64,000 nt of DNA from an uncultured Collinsella sp. (GTDB lineage: Bacteria > Actinomycetota > Coriobacteriia > Coriobacteriales > Coriobacteriaceae), in contig CAAECW010000117.1 in the NCBI GenBank assembly GCA_900754445.1, positions 5,748 through 69,747 on the forward strand. The letters run 5' to 3'. Positions 1 through 8,578 of this stretch are shown piece by piece (positions within the stretch are counted from its first letter, which is position 1; each line of letters opens with the position of its first letter). The translations under genes were made by a program, and so were the position numbers. The notes under the pieces were generated by a model. That model was not told the origin of the DNA. It ran no database searches and saw only the letters and a program-made list of their open reading frames with translations.

Positions 1-1
1 G

Positions 2-1252
2 GCCGATATTGCCCATGCGCTTAAGACCGATTTGGGAAAGTCGCATGACGAGGCGTATATGTGCGAGATCGGCACGTCGCTTTCCGAGATTCGTCATCAG
101 ATCGCTCATGTGGCTCAATGGAGTCGTCCGCGCCTGCGTCCGTGTGACCTTGCCAACGCCGTGAGTGTGTGCAAAACGCAAGCCGTGCCCTATGGCGTCA
201 CGCTCATCATGGCTCCGTGGAACTATCCGTTTTTGCTAACGCTCGAGCCGCTCGCCGGTGCCCTTGCCGCGGGCAATACCGTGGTCATCAAGCCGAGCGC
301 CTATGCTCCGGCATCGAGCGCGGTGCTCAAGCAAATCTGTGAAGAAGCATTTGATCCGCGCCTGGTGACGGTTGTCGAGGGCGGGCGCGCCGAAAATGAA
401 GCGCTGCTCGATGAGTGCTGGGACAAGATCTTCTTTACCGGTAGCGTTCCGGTCGGCAAGCTCGTCATGGAGCGCGCAAGTAAAAACCTTACGCCCGTGA
501 CGCTTGAGCTGGGCGGAAAGAGTCCCTGCATCGTGGATGCGACGGCAAACTTGAAGGTCGCGGCACGGCGCATCGCCTTTGGCAAATGGCTCAACGTGGG
601 GCAGACCTGCGTGGCGCCCGACTACCTGCTGGTCGATACGAGCGTGCACGACGAGCTGCTGGGGCTCATCAAGGAAGAGGCCCACCGTATGTTTGGCGAG
701 CATCCGCTCGATAACGAGGATTACGGCCATATCGTCAACGCCAAGCATTTTGCGCGCGTGCGCGGGCTGATCGATCCCGATAAGGTTGTGCTGGGAGGCA
801 CAGCGCGCGAGTCATCGCTCAAGATTGAGCCGACAATTCTAGACGGCGTGACGCCTGAGGACGCCGTAATGCAGGAGGAGATTTTCGGTCCCATCTTACC
901 GGTGCTGTCGTTTGAGAGCTTGGATGAGGCCGAGGCATTCATTACGAATCGCCCGACGCCGCTGGCCCTGTATATCTTTAGCCAGGATCGCGCAGTTCAG
1001 CAGCGTTTTGTGCGTTACGTGCCTTTTGGTGGCGGCTGTGTCAACGACACCATCATGCATTTGGCCACGAGCCATATGGGCTTTGGCGGCATGGGTGCGA
1101 GCGGTATGGGGCAGTACCATGGCCGCGAGAGCTTCGATACGTTTAGCCACAAGAAGAGCATCGTGAACAAGGCAACCTGGCTGGACGTGCCATTCCGCTA
1201 TGCTCCTTACGCAAGCTGGAAGCACAAGTTCGTGCGCATGTTTGTGCATTAG
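2..1252 (+). CDS. Aldehyde dehydrogenase, 5' end outside the window
   Basis: The reading frame is open from base 2 and has no credible start inside the window, so the N-terminus lies upstream. The product is an NAD(P)-dependent aldehyde dehydrogenase that oxidises an aldehyde to the acid in the cytosol. Visible motifs are APWNYPF, the general-base glutamate in LELGGKS (codon 506-508) and the nucleophilic cysteine in GQTCVAPDY (codon 608-610). The C-terminal glycine-rich FGGMGASGMGQYHG block is typical of the shorter class 3 (fatty/aromatic aldehyde) group. Both catalytic residues are intact. The physiological substrate cannot be told from sequence. A strong hairpin follows the stop codon. Confidence 0.93.
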   Translation, partial: ADIAHALKTDLGKSHDEAYMCEIGTSLSEIRHQIAHVAQWSRPRLRPCDLANAVSVCKTQAVPYGVTLIMAPWNYPFLLTLEPLAGALAAGNTVVIKPSAYAPASSAVLKQICEEAFDPRLVTVVEGGRAENEALLDECWDKIFFTGSVPVGKLVMERASKNLTPVTLELGGKSPCIVDATANLKVAARRIAFGKWLNVGQTCVAPDYLLVDTSVHDELLGLIKEEAHRMFGEHPLDNEDYGHIVNAKHFARVRGLIDPDKVVLGGTARESSLKIEPTILDGVTPEDAVMQEEIFGPILPVLSFESLDEAEAFITNRPTPLALYIFSQDRAVQQRFVRYVPFGGGCVNDTIMHLATSHMGFGGMGASGMGQYHGRESFDTFSHKKSIVNKATWLDVPFRYAPYASWKHKFVRMFVH

Positions 1253-1276
1253 AATCAGATGACATAGGGGCAAACA

Positions 1277-1312
1277 AAGCGGCCGCCCCCGCGTAAGCGA
1301 AGGCGGCCGCTT
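1277..1312 (+). terminator. Hairpin terminator after the aldehyde dehydrogenase
   Basis: An 11-bp perfect stem, AAGCGGCCGCC with GGCGGCCGCTT, closes a 14-base loop 24 bases after the stop. The T tract is short, so termination strength is uncertain. Confidence 0.7.
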
Positions 1313-1320
1313 CTCACGAT

Positions 1321-1506
1321 GCAAACGTGTATCGGAGTTGGCAAGACCCGCTGCAACGGGTGCCATCCGTGCCTCTATCTCATCTGCAAGCGCTCTGTCT
1401 CGCAAGCGTTGCAACAAATGGGTGAAAGGCGCGAGCGGGTGAATTCGTGTCCGCACGAGTTCGTAGACTTCTCGGTAAGGTTAAGCGCCGGTTTATCCGG
1501 CCGTTA
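1321..1506 (+). other. Highly structured non-coding stretch; candidate leader or small RNA
   Basis: About 185 bases between a terminator and the HIRAN gene hold four local hairpins: ACCCG/CGGGT (1346-1361), a 9-bp stem with one bulged G (1385-1413), TTCGTG/CACGAG around 1444-1459, and GCCGG/CCGGC (1487-1501). A 62-codon frame crosses the region (1319-1507) but has no ribosome binding site and unusual cysteine-rich composition, so it is probably not a gene. I recognise no known RNA family (not SRP RNA, RNase P or tmRNA). Confidence 0.3.
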
Positions 1507-1517
1507 GAGGAGTTGCC

Positions 1518-1844
1518 ATGTACGAGCCTTCACGTGTTCTTTTGTCGTTTCACATTGCGGGATTTCAGTATGCCGACGGCGCATTGGTTCTGGGCGATCT
1601 AAAAGCGGGCGATAAGCTGACGCTGTGTGCCGAGCGCGATAACCCCCATGATCCCGAGGCGGTTGCGCTCTATCACGGCAAAACCAAGCTCGGCTATGTT
1701 CCGGGAAACGAGGTCGGCCCGCTGTCCTTGATGATGTATTACGGCCATGAGGACGTATTTGAGGCCCGCGTGCAACAGGTTGCTCCCGAGCGCAGCCCGT
1801 GGCATCAGGTGCGCGTTGGACTCTATGTGGTGGATGCCCGCTAA
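1518..1844 (+). CDS. HIRAN domain protein
   Basis: This 108-residue protein consists of almost nothing but a HIRAN domain, a small beta-barrel that in larger proteins (SNF2-type remodellers such as HLTF) binds DNA ends or stalled forks. The signature is visible: FHIAGFQYADG near the N-terminus, a G-D-K-L-T-L strand, ERDNPHDPEAVALY, and LGYVPGNE. Start ATG is preceded by AGGAG at 1506-1510. Stand-alone HIRAN proteins are common in Firmicutes and Actinobacteria and have no settled function; a role in DNA or RNA binding is inferred from the family. A 59-codon gene follows 18 bases downstream and may be co-transcribed. Confidence 0.85.
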   Translation: MYEPSRVLLSFHIAGFQYADGALVLGDLKAGDKLTLCAERDNPHDPEAVALYHGKTKLGYVPGNEVGPLSLMMYYGHEDVFEARVQQVAPERSPWHQVRVGLYVVDAR

Positions 1845-1862
1845 TCGGTAAGGGAGACTGTC

Positions 1863-2042
1863 ATGTTTGATGGCGATGATCTGTTCGATCTGACAGACGA
1901 TCCGTTTGAGTGGGATATGCTACTCGATGACGATGAGTTGGAGCAGGACCGTAGGAAACGACAGGACAAGAAAACTCAGGGTGACGCTTCGAAAAAGCAA
2001 GACAAGCGCCGCCGGGGCCTGTTCGGTGGGCTCTTTGGCTAA
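1863..2042 (+). CDS. Small acidic/basic hypothetical protein
   Basis: A 59-codon frame starts with ATG at 1863, 18 bases after the HIRAN gene stop, with GGGAGACTGTC upstream as a plausible ribosome binding site. The first ~30 residues are very acidic (runs such as DGDDLFDLTDD and LDDDELEQD), the next ~20 are rich in lysine, arginine and glutamine, and it ends in the repeated tail GLFGGLFG. No known family is recognised. The charge segregation, the clean ribosome binding site and the tight spacing support a real gene. It probably forms a transcription unit with the HIRAN gene. Function unknown. Confidence 0.6.
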   Translation: MFDGDDLFDLTDDPFEWDMLLDDDELEQDRRKRQDKKTQGDASKKQDKRRRGLFGGLFG

Positions 2043-2108
2043 CCGCCGCGCCAAAGCGTCTGTATACTAGGCACGTGTTAGACGCATTGCGAAATGAGGA
2101 CAGAGACG

Positions 2109-2654
2109 ATGATGTGGTTTACCGCCGACCTGCACCTGGGCGATACGAATATCTTGCACGACATGGACCGGCCGTTTGGCTCGGTCGAGGAGATGAACCG
2201 CAAGGTCATCGATGCCATCAATGAGTGCGTGGCGGCGGACGACCGTCTCTATATCCTGGGAGACTTTACGTATCGCTTGCCCATGGCGGAGGCGGTGCGC
2301 CAGCGCGAGCGCATCGAATGCCAGAATGTGACGCTCATCCGTGGCAACCATGACGGCGACTGGGGAGATCCCGGCGCACCGCAGATTTGGGAAGACGTGC
2401 GCGATTACCTGGAGATTGCTCCCGGCTATGCCAAGGGTCACCGTCTGGTTATGAGCCACTACCCCATGCTCAGCTGGAACGGCAAGGCACGTGGCGCCAT
2501 TATGCTGCATGGGCATATCCACAGCAGGGGTGACCGCACCAACGCACGCAACCGCGATCGCGAGCGTCCCATTTATCGCTACGATGTGGGCCTCGACGCC
2601 AACGACTACAAGCCCGTAAGCCGAGACCAGATCCTGAATTTCTTTGGACTGTAG
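2109..2654 (+). CDS. Calcineurin-like metallophosphoesterase
   Basis: A compact single-domain metallophosphoesterase of about 181 residues, expected to bind two metal ions and hydrolyse a phosphomonoester or phosphodiester. The family blocks appear in order: FTADLHLGD (metal-binding D and H), LGDFTYR, LIRGNHDGDW (GNHD), MSHYPML, and HGHIHS. The start ATG at 2109 is chosen because AGGA (2097-2100) lies eight bases upstream and family members begin just before the F-T-A-D-x-H motif; an in-frame ATG at 2094 lacks a ribosome binding site. The substrate is unknown; close relatives are annotated only as phosphoesterases. Two hairpins follow the stop. Confidence 0.9.
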   Translation: MMWFTADLHLGDTNILHDMDRPFGSVEEMNRKVIDAINECVAADDRLYILGDFTYRLPMAEAVRQRERIECQNVTLIRGNHDGDWGDPGAPQIWEDVRDYLEIAPGYAKGHRLVMSHYPMLSWNGKARGAIMLHGHIHSRGDRTNARNRDRERPIYRYDVGLDANDYKPVSRDQILNFFGL

Positions 2655-2660
2655 CTCGCA

Positions 2661-2697
2661 AACCGCCATGAAGGGGACAGGCACCTTTGTGGCGGTT
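2661..2697. repeat. Palindromic repeat with GGGGACAGG core
   Basis: Eight-base arms AACCGCCA and TGGCGGTT enclose GAAGGGGACAGGCACC. The same layout (arms around a GGGACAGG core) appears at 16774-16810 on the other strand, so this looks like a dispersed REP-type element rather than a plain terminator. Relation to REP-associated tyrosine transposases is an inference from similar cores in other bacteria. Confidence 0.5.
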
Positions 2698-2699
2698 CT

Positions 2700-2734
2700 G
2701 GCGCCGTTGCCATTCTGGCAGCGGCGCCTATTTT
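2700..2734 (+). terminator. Hairpin terminator after the phosphoesterase
   Basis: A 12-bp stem, GGCGCCGTTGCC with GGCAGCGGCGCC (one G-T pair), closes a 5-base loop at 2700-2728. It is followed by TATTTTG, as expected of a factor-independent terminator. Confidence 0.65.
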
Positions 2735-2792
2735 GTCCGCGCGGCGCGGTAGAGTGTAGGCGGTTGAAATTTGCGTCCATTGAGGAGCTGCT

Positions 2793-4550
2793 ATGAACGA
2801 GATCAAGTGCCCGCATTGCGGCGAAGTTTTTAAGGTCGATGCGTCCGGCTATGCGGATATCGTCAAGCAAGTGCGCGATGCTGAGTTCTCGCGTGACCTG
2901 GATGAGCGCGTAGCGGCGGCTCGACGCGAGGGCGAGCAGGCGCTGGAGCTTGAGCGCTCGCGTTCGTCAGCCGCTTTGCAGGAGGCAGAGTCTCAGCGCA
3001 ACGCTCAGCTTGTCGAGCAGAAGAATGCTGCAGCTCAGCAGCTGGCACAAGAGGTTGCCAAGCGCGATGCTGAGCTTGCCGAGCTGCGCGCCAAGCTCGA
3101 GGGCGCTGCCACAGAGCGCGAGAGTGCAAGCCAGCGTGCGGCGGTTGAGGCCCGCGCCGATGCTCAAAAGGAGAATGCCGAGCTGCAGCGCGAGATCGAC
3201 AACCTGCGTGCGCAGTTGGGGCGCAAAGATGATGAAGCCAGGCTTGCCGAGGCGGCGGCACGTAATGCTGCTCAAAACGATTTAGCTGCACGTGATGCTC
3301 AGATTGCCGAGCTGCAGGCCAGGCTTGCCGCGGCGGACAAGGCCCAGGAGATGGCGCTTGCTGCTGCTGCGGCCGAGTCGCAGCGTGAGCTCGAGGCCGC
3401 TCGCAGCGAGGCCGAGCGCACGCTTGCTGACTATCGCGCGCAGGTACAAGAGAAGTTTTCCGTCGCAAAGGCTCAGTCCGAGCAGGAAGCCGAGGGTCTG
3501 CGTGCTCAGCTGCGCGAACAGGAACTGACGGCCAAAATGAACCTATCGGAGGCGGTTGCCGCAGCAGAGCGTGAGCGTGACGAAGCGCGTGCCAAGCTGA
3601 CGAGCGAGCTGGCGGTGCGCGATTCTCGCGAGGAGCAAGCCAAGGCGGCACACGAGCTCGAGCTTGCGCAGGCCAAGCGCGCGAGCGATGACCTGATTCG
3701 CTACAAGGATGAAGAGATTGAGCGCCTTAAGGACATGAAGGTCCGCCTGTCCACCAAGATGGTGGGCGAGTCGCTCGAGCAGCACTGCGAGACCGAGTTC
3801 AACCGTCTGCGCATGACGGCGTTTCCCAACGCGTACTTCGAGAAAGATAACGATGCGTCCGAGGGTACCAAAGGCGACTTTATCTTCCGCGAGTGCGACG
3901 CAAGCGGTAACGAGGTCATTTCGATTATGTTCGAGATGAAAAACGAGAACGACGAGACCACGACCAAGCATAAAAACGAGGACTTCTTTAAGAAACTCGA
4001 TCACGATCGCCGCCAAAAAGGCTGTGAGTACGCGGTGCTCTGCACGCTGCTCGAGCCCGAGAGCGAGCTCTATAACGCAGGGATAGTCGACGTGAGCTAT
4101 CGCTACGAGAAGATGTACGTGATCCGCCCGCAGTTTTTCATTCCCATGATTACGCTTCTTCGCAACGCCGCCATGGGTTCGCTGCGCTATAAGCAGGAGC
4201 TAGCGGAGTACAAACAGCAGAATATCGACGTTACGAACTTCGAAGCCAAGATGGAAAAGTTCAAGAATGATTTCGGTCGCAACTACGAGATCGCGAGCCG
4301 CAAGTTCCAAACGGCGATTGATGAGATCGACAAGACGATTAGCCATCTGCAGAAAACCAAGGAGGCGTTGCTGTCCTCCGAGAACAATCTGCGCCTAGCC
4401 AACAAGAAGGCCGACGATCTTACCATTCGCAAGCTCACGTGGGGCAACAAGACCATGAAGGCGGCGTTTGACGAGGCGCGCGGGGCTGCGTCAGAGACAA
4501 ACGATGAGCCAGCCGAGGCGGATTCGTATGAGATCGAGGATGCCGAGTAA
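2793..4550 (+). CDS. DUF2130 coiled-coil protein
   Basis: A 585-residue protein with three parts. The N-terminus carries a short zinc-finger-like IKCPHCGEVFKV. Residues ~30-310 form a long alanine/glutamate/arginine-rich coiled coil. Residues ~315-500 carry the DUF2130 core with KMVGESLEQHCE, FEKDNDASEGTKGDFIFRE and FEMKNEND. The D-x-I/F ... E-x-K arrangement in the core resembles a PD-(D/E)XK nuclease fold, which is an inference. The C-terminal 80 residues are again helical and end in an acidic tail. ATG at 2793 has AGGAG at 2780-2784. Biological role unknown; relatives are sometimes found near restriction or stress genes, but nothing in the neighbourhood confirms this here. Confidence 0.88.
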   Translation: MNEIKCPHCGEVFKVDASGYADIVKQVRDAEFSRDLDERVAAARREGEQALELERSRSSAALQEAESQRNAQLVEQKNAAAQQLAQEVAKRDAELAELRAKLEGAATERESASQRAAVEARADAQKENAELQREIDNLRAQLGRKDDEARLAEAAARNAAQNDLAARDAQIAELQARLAAADKAQEMALAAAAAESQRELEAARSEAERTLADYRAQVQEKFSVAKAQSEQEAEGLRAQLREQELTAKMNLSEAVAAAERERDEARAKLTSELAVRDSREEQAKAAHELELAQAKRASDDLIRYKDEEIERLKDMKVRLSTKMVGESLEQHCETEFNRLRMTAFPNAYFEKDNDASEGTKGDFIFRECDASGNEVISIMFEMKNENDETTTKHKNEDFFKKLDHDRRQKGCEYAVLCTLLEPESELYNAGIVDVSYRYEKMYVIRPQFFIPMITLLRNAAMGSLRYKQELAEYKQQNIDVTNFEAKMEKFKNDFGRNYEIASRKFQTAIDEIDKTISHLQKTKEALLSSENNLRLANKKADDLTIRKLTWGNKTMKAAFDEARGAASETNDEPAEADSYEIEDAE

Positions 4551-4570
4551 GGTATAGCGGATAGTGCAAA

Positions 4571-4606
4571 AGCGGGGCCGCTGGCGAAATTGCCAACGGC
4601 CCCGCT
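4571..4606. terminator. Bidirectional terminator between convergent genes
   Basis: AGCGGGGCCG (4571-4580) pairs with CGGCCCCGCT (4597-4606), extended by inner TGGC/GCCA pairs. It sits between the DUF2130 gene (plus) and the helicase gene (minus), where one hairpin can serve both. Confidence 0.75.
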
Positions 4607-4629
4607 TCGTTTCGTTTCGGTACGTTCGG

Positions 4630-7311
4630 CTAGTCCTCGAGCAGGTCCTCGATAAAGCCGACGCGGTAGTTTTTGAAGATGACCTCGCCGCCGTCTTGCG
4701 TGGCGTCCAGATCGACATCGCCCATGATGCCAAAATCGTGGTCGCCATCCTCGTCGGCAAAGATCTGGTGCACGTGCCATACGTGCGCGGTCTTCTCGTC
4801 GGACTCGTCAATGGAAAACATCGCGGCGCTGCGGGCATCTCCGTCGGTGAGGATTTCCTCGTGCTGCTCGTGGTAAGCGTCGAGTGCTTTTTGCCAGCGG
4901 ATCTCGCTCATGCCCCAGTCGTCGTCGAGCTCGCCCAGGTCGCGAACATGCTCGCGGGCGGCAAGGGTCACGCGGCGGAAGAGCGCGTTGCGCACCAGCA
5001 GGGTGCAGCCACGGCGGTCTGCCACGACTTCGTCGATGCCCTGCGGCGGTGCGGCATCGAGGGCTGCCGGGTTGCCGGCGTTCTCCCACTCATCCACCAG
5101 GCTCGAGTCCACCGAGCGCACCACAAAGCCCAGCCACGAGATAATGTCGCGCAGGCGCTCGTCGCGCTTCTCAATGGGTACGGTGCGGTCGAGCGAACGG
5201 TAAGCCTCTGCCAGGTAGCGCAGCAAAATGCCCTCGGAGCGGGCGATGCCGAGCTTTTGAATGTAGCCCTTAAAATCGCTCGCGCTTTCCAGCATATCGC
5301 GCAGGACGCTCTTGGGAGAGAGCTGGTAGTCGTTTGCCCAGGGCACTTCCTGGCAGTACTTGTCAAAGGCGGCATCGAGCAAATCCTCGAGCGGCTTTTC
5401 GTACGTGACGTCTTGAATGCGCTCCAAGCGCTCCTCATACTCGATGCCGTCGGCCTTCATTTCGGCCATAGCGCGATCGCGTGCGGCGCGCTCCTGTGCG
5501 CGCAGCACCTGCTTGGGATCCTCGAGCGTTGCCTCGACCATTGAGATTAGATCCATGGTATAGGTCTCGCTCTCGGGATCGAGCAGCTCCAATGCGGCAA
5601 GCAAGAACGGCGAGAGCGGCTGATCGAGCGCGAAGTCCTCGGGCAGATCGACCGTCAGCGCATAGTCGATGTCTGGTGCAGCGTCAGTCGGGGCGTCGGG
5701 TGCGGGCGGCACCTCGGTGCGAACGACGACGCCGGAATCGATGAGCGTGGCGAAGATTTCGTCGGCGCGAACCTCGAGCTTGGCCTTTTCCTCGGGGGTC
5801 TGCAAGCTCGTCTCGATGAGGTCGTGTACGCGGGCTCGGGCATCGCCGCCCTGCTCGACCACGCTAATCACCATGGAGTGTGTGATGCGCAGGCGCGGCT
5901 TGAGCGTCTCGGGCTGCGTCTCGATCAGGCGCTCAAAGGTCTGCTTGTTCCAGGTGACAAAGCCCTCGGGGGCCTTTTTCTTTTTAATCTTACGGAGCTT
6001 TTTGGGGTCGTCGCCCGCTTTGGCCATAAGCTTGGCATTCTCGATCTCGTGCTCGGGTGCCTCGGCAATCACCATGCCCTCGGTATCAAAGCCCGAGCGG
6101 CCGGCGCGACCGGCAATCTGGTGGAACTCGCGGGCGCGCAGACGACGCATCTTGTAGCCATCGAACTTGGTGAGCGCGGTGAGCACCACGGTGTGGATGG
6201 GTACGTTGATGCCGACGCCGAGCGTATCGGTGCCGCAGATGACGGGCAGCAGACCCTGCTGCGCCAAGCGCTCGACCAGCAGGCGATAGCGCGGCAACAT
6301 GCCAGCATGGTGCACGCCGACGCCGCATCCAAGCAGGCGCTTGAGAATCTTGCCAAAGGCCGTCGAGAAGCTCGTTCCCTTTGCCGCTTCCTTGATGGCC
6401 TCACGCTGCTCCTTGCTGGCGATGCCAAAATTGGCGAGCGACTGCGCCGTCGCAAGGGCGGCATCCTGGCTAAAGTGCACGATATAGAGCGGGGCCTCGC
6501 CGCGGCGCATGGCGAGCTCGACCGTGCCCTCGAGGGAGGTCGTTACATAGTCGTAGCTCAGCGGAACAGGACGCGGGGCGTCGACAACCAAGTCGCAAGC
6601 AGCGCCGGTGTGCTCCTCGAGTGAGGTGGCGATGGCAGTGACATCGCCGAGCGTGGCACTCATGAGCATAAACTGCGTGTGGGGCAGGGTGAGCAGCGGT
6701 ACCTGCCAGGCCCAGCCGCGGTCGGGGTCGGCAAAGTAGTGGAACTCGTCCATGGCCACGCAGCCCACGTCGGCGCCCTCGCCCTCACGCAGTGCATCGT
6801 TGGCAAGGATTTCGGCCGTGCAGCAGATGACGGGCGCCTTGGTGTTGATATGCGTGTCGCCGGTGATCATACCGACGTTATCGCGGCCGAGTACCTGTAC
6901 CAGGTCGAAGAACTTTTCGCTGACCAGGGCCTTGATAGGGGCCGTGTAATAGCAACGTTTGCCCTGCGCCATGCCCATAAAGAGCATGCCCAGCGCGACG
7001 AGCGATTTACCCGATCCGGTCGGTGTGCCCAAAATGACGTGATCGCCGGCGGCCAGGTCCATGAGGGCCTCTTCTTGGTGACCCCACAGCTCAATGCCGC
7101 GGCTGCTCGTCCATTCAAAGAAGCGTTCGAAGGCCTGATCGGGCGTGAGCCACGGTTCGGGCTCACTGCCGTCCTCGGGCTCCCACCAGGTGGGGGAGAG
7201 CGCGCCGAGCGAGCCGAACTCTGCCTCGGTTCCCGTGCCGCCCGAAAACGAGCTGGCAGCCCCGGCGCCGGAGACGGTGCTGGCGGTGGTATCTGTCGTG
7301 GTCTGTGCCAT
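4630..7311 (-). CDS. Ski2-like DEAD/DEAH helicase with DUF3516
   Basis: An 893-residue superfamily 2 helicase of the Ski2/Mtr4-like group found widely in Actinobacteria. Motif I is GTPTGSGKS (residues 95-103), motif II is DEFH in AMDEFHYFADPDRG, motif III is LMSATLG, and motif VI is QIAGRAGRSGFD. The second half, beginning near KRLIETQPETL and running to the end, is the DUF3516 extension with RNA-processing-type helicase accessory character. The start at 7311 (MAQTTTDTT) is preferred because the frame's upstream extension to 7482 crosses an intergenic inverted repeat and has non-protein-like composition; GAGAGAAAG lies upstream. RNA unwinding or surveillance is inferred from the family. Transcribed alone, towards a shared terminator. 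Confidence 0.9.
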   Translation of the reverse strand: MAQTTTDTTASTVSGAGAASSFSGGTGTEAEFGSLGALSPTWWEPEDGSEPEPWLTPDQAFERFFEWTSSRGIELWGHQEEALMDLAAGDHVILGTPTGSGKSLVALGMLFMGMAQGKRCYYTAPIKALVSEKFFDLVQVLGRDNVGMITGDTHINTKAPVICCTAEILANDALREGEGADVGCVAMDEFHYFADPDRGWAWQVPLLTLPHTQFMLMSATLGDVTAIATSLEEHTGAACDLVVDAPRPVPLSYDYVTTSLEGTVELAMRRGEAPLYIVHFSQDAALATAQSLANFGIASKEQREAIKEAAKGTSFSTAFGKILKRLLGCGVGVHHAGMLPRYRLLVERLAQQGLLPVICGTDTLGVGINVPIHTVVLTALTKFDGYKMRRLRAREFHQIAGRAGRSGFDTEGMVIAEAPEHEIENAKLMAKAGDDPKKLRKIKKKKAPEGFVTWNKQTFERLIETQPETLKPRLRITHSMVISVVEQGGDARARVHDLIETSLQTPEEKAKLEVRADEIFATLIDSGVVVRTEVPPAPDAPTDAAPDIDYALTVDLPEDFALDQPLSPFLLAALELLDPESETYTMDLISMVEATLEDPKQVLRAQERAARDRAMAEMKADGIEYEERLERIQDVTYEKPLEDLLDAAFDKYCQEVPWANDYQLSPKSVLRDMLESASDFKGYIQKLGIARSEGILLRYLAEAYRSLDRTVPIEKRDERLRDIISWLGFVVRSVDSSLVDEWENAGNPAALDAAPPQGIDEVVADRRGCTLLVRNALFRRVTLAAREHVRDLGELDDDWGMSEIRWQKALDAYHEQHEEILTDGDARSAAMFSIDESDEKTAHVWHVHQIFADEDGDHDFGIMGDVDLDATQDGGEVIFKNYRVGFIEDLLED

Positions 7312-7432
7312 GTGTTTGCTTTCTCTCGCGTTTGTCCGCCAACTATTATGGCGTAGCGGCGGCGCGGGGTGCCAGCGCGCGAGAAAATGCAGGAAATGGG
7401 CGTTCTGCCCAGCCGTTTGGTGCAGTTGCCAG

Positions 7433-7555
7433 CTAAGTGAGTAGGCTTTTTGCAATATCGCGAGCACATGGCTTTTGTGCAAGGGCTCTACCTGCGGTTT
7501 TAGTTTTCGTTATGCGGGTTGTGCTTGGCTATTGCAAAAAAGTCTACTCACTTAG
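7433..7555. repeat. 36-bp imperfect inverted repeat pair in a 309-bp gap
   Basis: The left arm (7433-7468) and the right arm (7520-7555) are inverted copies. Both begin at their outer ends with CTAAGTGAGTAG, continue with a T5 or T6 tract, then GCAATA, and end with AGCACA. The 51 bases between them show no gene. The remaining sequence of the 7312-7620 gap shows nothing else recognisable. The symmetrical ends suggest a small non-autonomous element or a paired regulatory repeat. Confidence 0.65.
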
Positions 7556-7620
7556 GCTTGAGGGTCGTTTGTTGGCGCCTATTCGCGCTTGTTTGCCGAC
7601 GCCGCGACCATAAGAAGCCC

Positions 7621-8460
7621 CTAGGACTCCTGCGGCAGGCGCTTCTTGCCTTTGCGAGCACGGTTTCTAAAGTTCTCGACGGCTTCTTCCATGCCCAGAG
7701 GTACATAGGTGAGCTCATCGAGGTTATCGGGCAGGTAGCAGGCAAGGCTTTGCTCCTGCGCGCGGCCCGCCGCGAGCTGTTCATCGCTGGGCTGCGCTCC
7801 AGGTGTGGCGCAAATGCCATAGACGGCGGCACCCATCTCGCGCGTGCGGCACTCGTACTCGGTCTCGGGATGCTCGGGATGGTCGCGGCGGACGTCGTCA
7901 CTTACCCAAAGCGTGTCGTAGCCTGCCGCGGCAAACTGTCCTAGGGCGTAATCGCGCAATGGCTTGCTGTCGGTTCGCAACATGACGGTGGCACCGGCCG
8001 AAAAGAGCGGGCGGTAGAGCATCAGATGGTCGACATGGACGAGTCGTTTTTTGGCGTACTTGGCCTTGGGCTGCGGCGTGGGAAAGTTGATGGTGATGGC
8101 ATCGAGCTCGCCTGAGGCAAACAGCCGCGGCAGCGATGCAGCGCCTCGGGGCAGGACGAGTGCGTTGGACAGCTCCTGCTCGCAGATTTTCTGCGCGGCA
8201 TAGGCGATGCAGATGGGCTCCTGGTCCATACCGATAAAGAGGGTGTTTGGCTCGTGGGCCGCGCGCTCTACAAGGTACGTTCCCTTGCCACAGCCAAGAT
8301 CCAGGTGAAGGTGATCGAAAGGCCTGCTGCCTGCGGGCGCACAGACCTTGCGCCATTCTCCGGCATAGGCCTCGGGGTTCGTCTCAATCGCATCGGCGTA
8401 GCGCTCCAGGCGCTCCTCGAGCACAAAGTTCTTAGGCGTGCGAACGTGGACGGCTCCCAT
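7621..8460 (-). CDS. trmB: tRNA (guanine-N7-)-methyltransferase
   Basis: TrmB makes m7G46 in the variable loop of tRNAs using S-adenosylmethionine. The 279-residue protein shows the SAM-binding LDLGCGKGTYL (about residues 53-63), the acidic strand FIGMDQEP, and the family catalytic segment NFPTPQPKAKYAKKRL, equivalent to the usual F-P-D-P-W-P-K-x-R-H-x-K-R-R. A C-terminal lysine/arginine tail (NRARKGKKRLPQES) is present. ATG at 8460 has AAGGAG eight bases upstream. It is followed on the same strand by the long gap with the inverted repeat, and preceded by another methyltransferase gene, also on the minus strand. Confidence 0.9.
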   Translation of the reverse strand: MGAVHVRTPKNFVLEERLERYADAIETNPEAYAGEWRKVCAPAGSRPFDHLHLDLGCGKGTYLVERAAHEPNTLFIGMDQEPICIAYAAQKICEQELSNALVLPRGAASLPRLFASGELDAITINFPTPQPKAKYAKKRLVHVDHLMLYRPLFSAGATVMLRTDSKPLRDYALGQFAAAGYDTLWVSDDVRRDHPEHPETEYECRTREMGAAVYGICATPGAQPSDEQLAAGRAQEQSLACYLPDNLDELTYVPLGMEEAVENFRNRARKGKKRLPQES

Positions 8461-8578
8461 GAGGCTCCTTGGTCATAAGTATGGAACGTATAGCTGCACG
8501 TTCCGTCAATGGGTTGAAAAAGGGCGGGCATAGTTTGCCCGAAAGATGCAGTGCGGCCCGGCGGCGAGTCGCCGATGC

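Noticed and set aside
1319..1507. A 62-codon cysteine-rich small protein
   Set aside because: No ribosome binding site, odd composition, and the DNA is better explained by a chain of hairpins.
2863..3651. A 262-codon minus-strand frame
   Set aside because: Antisense to the coiled-coil part of the DUF2130 gene; alanine/arginine/proline-rich shadow sequence.
7312..7482. Upstream extension of the Ski2-like helicase by 57 codons
   Set aside because: It runs through the inverted repeat, has no ribosome binding site at its start, and the sequence is not protein-like; ATG 7311 is preferred.
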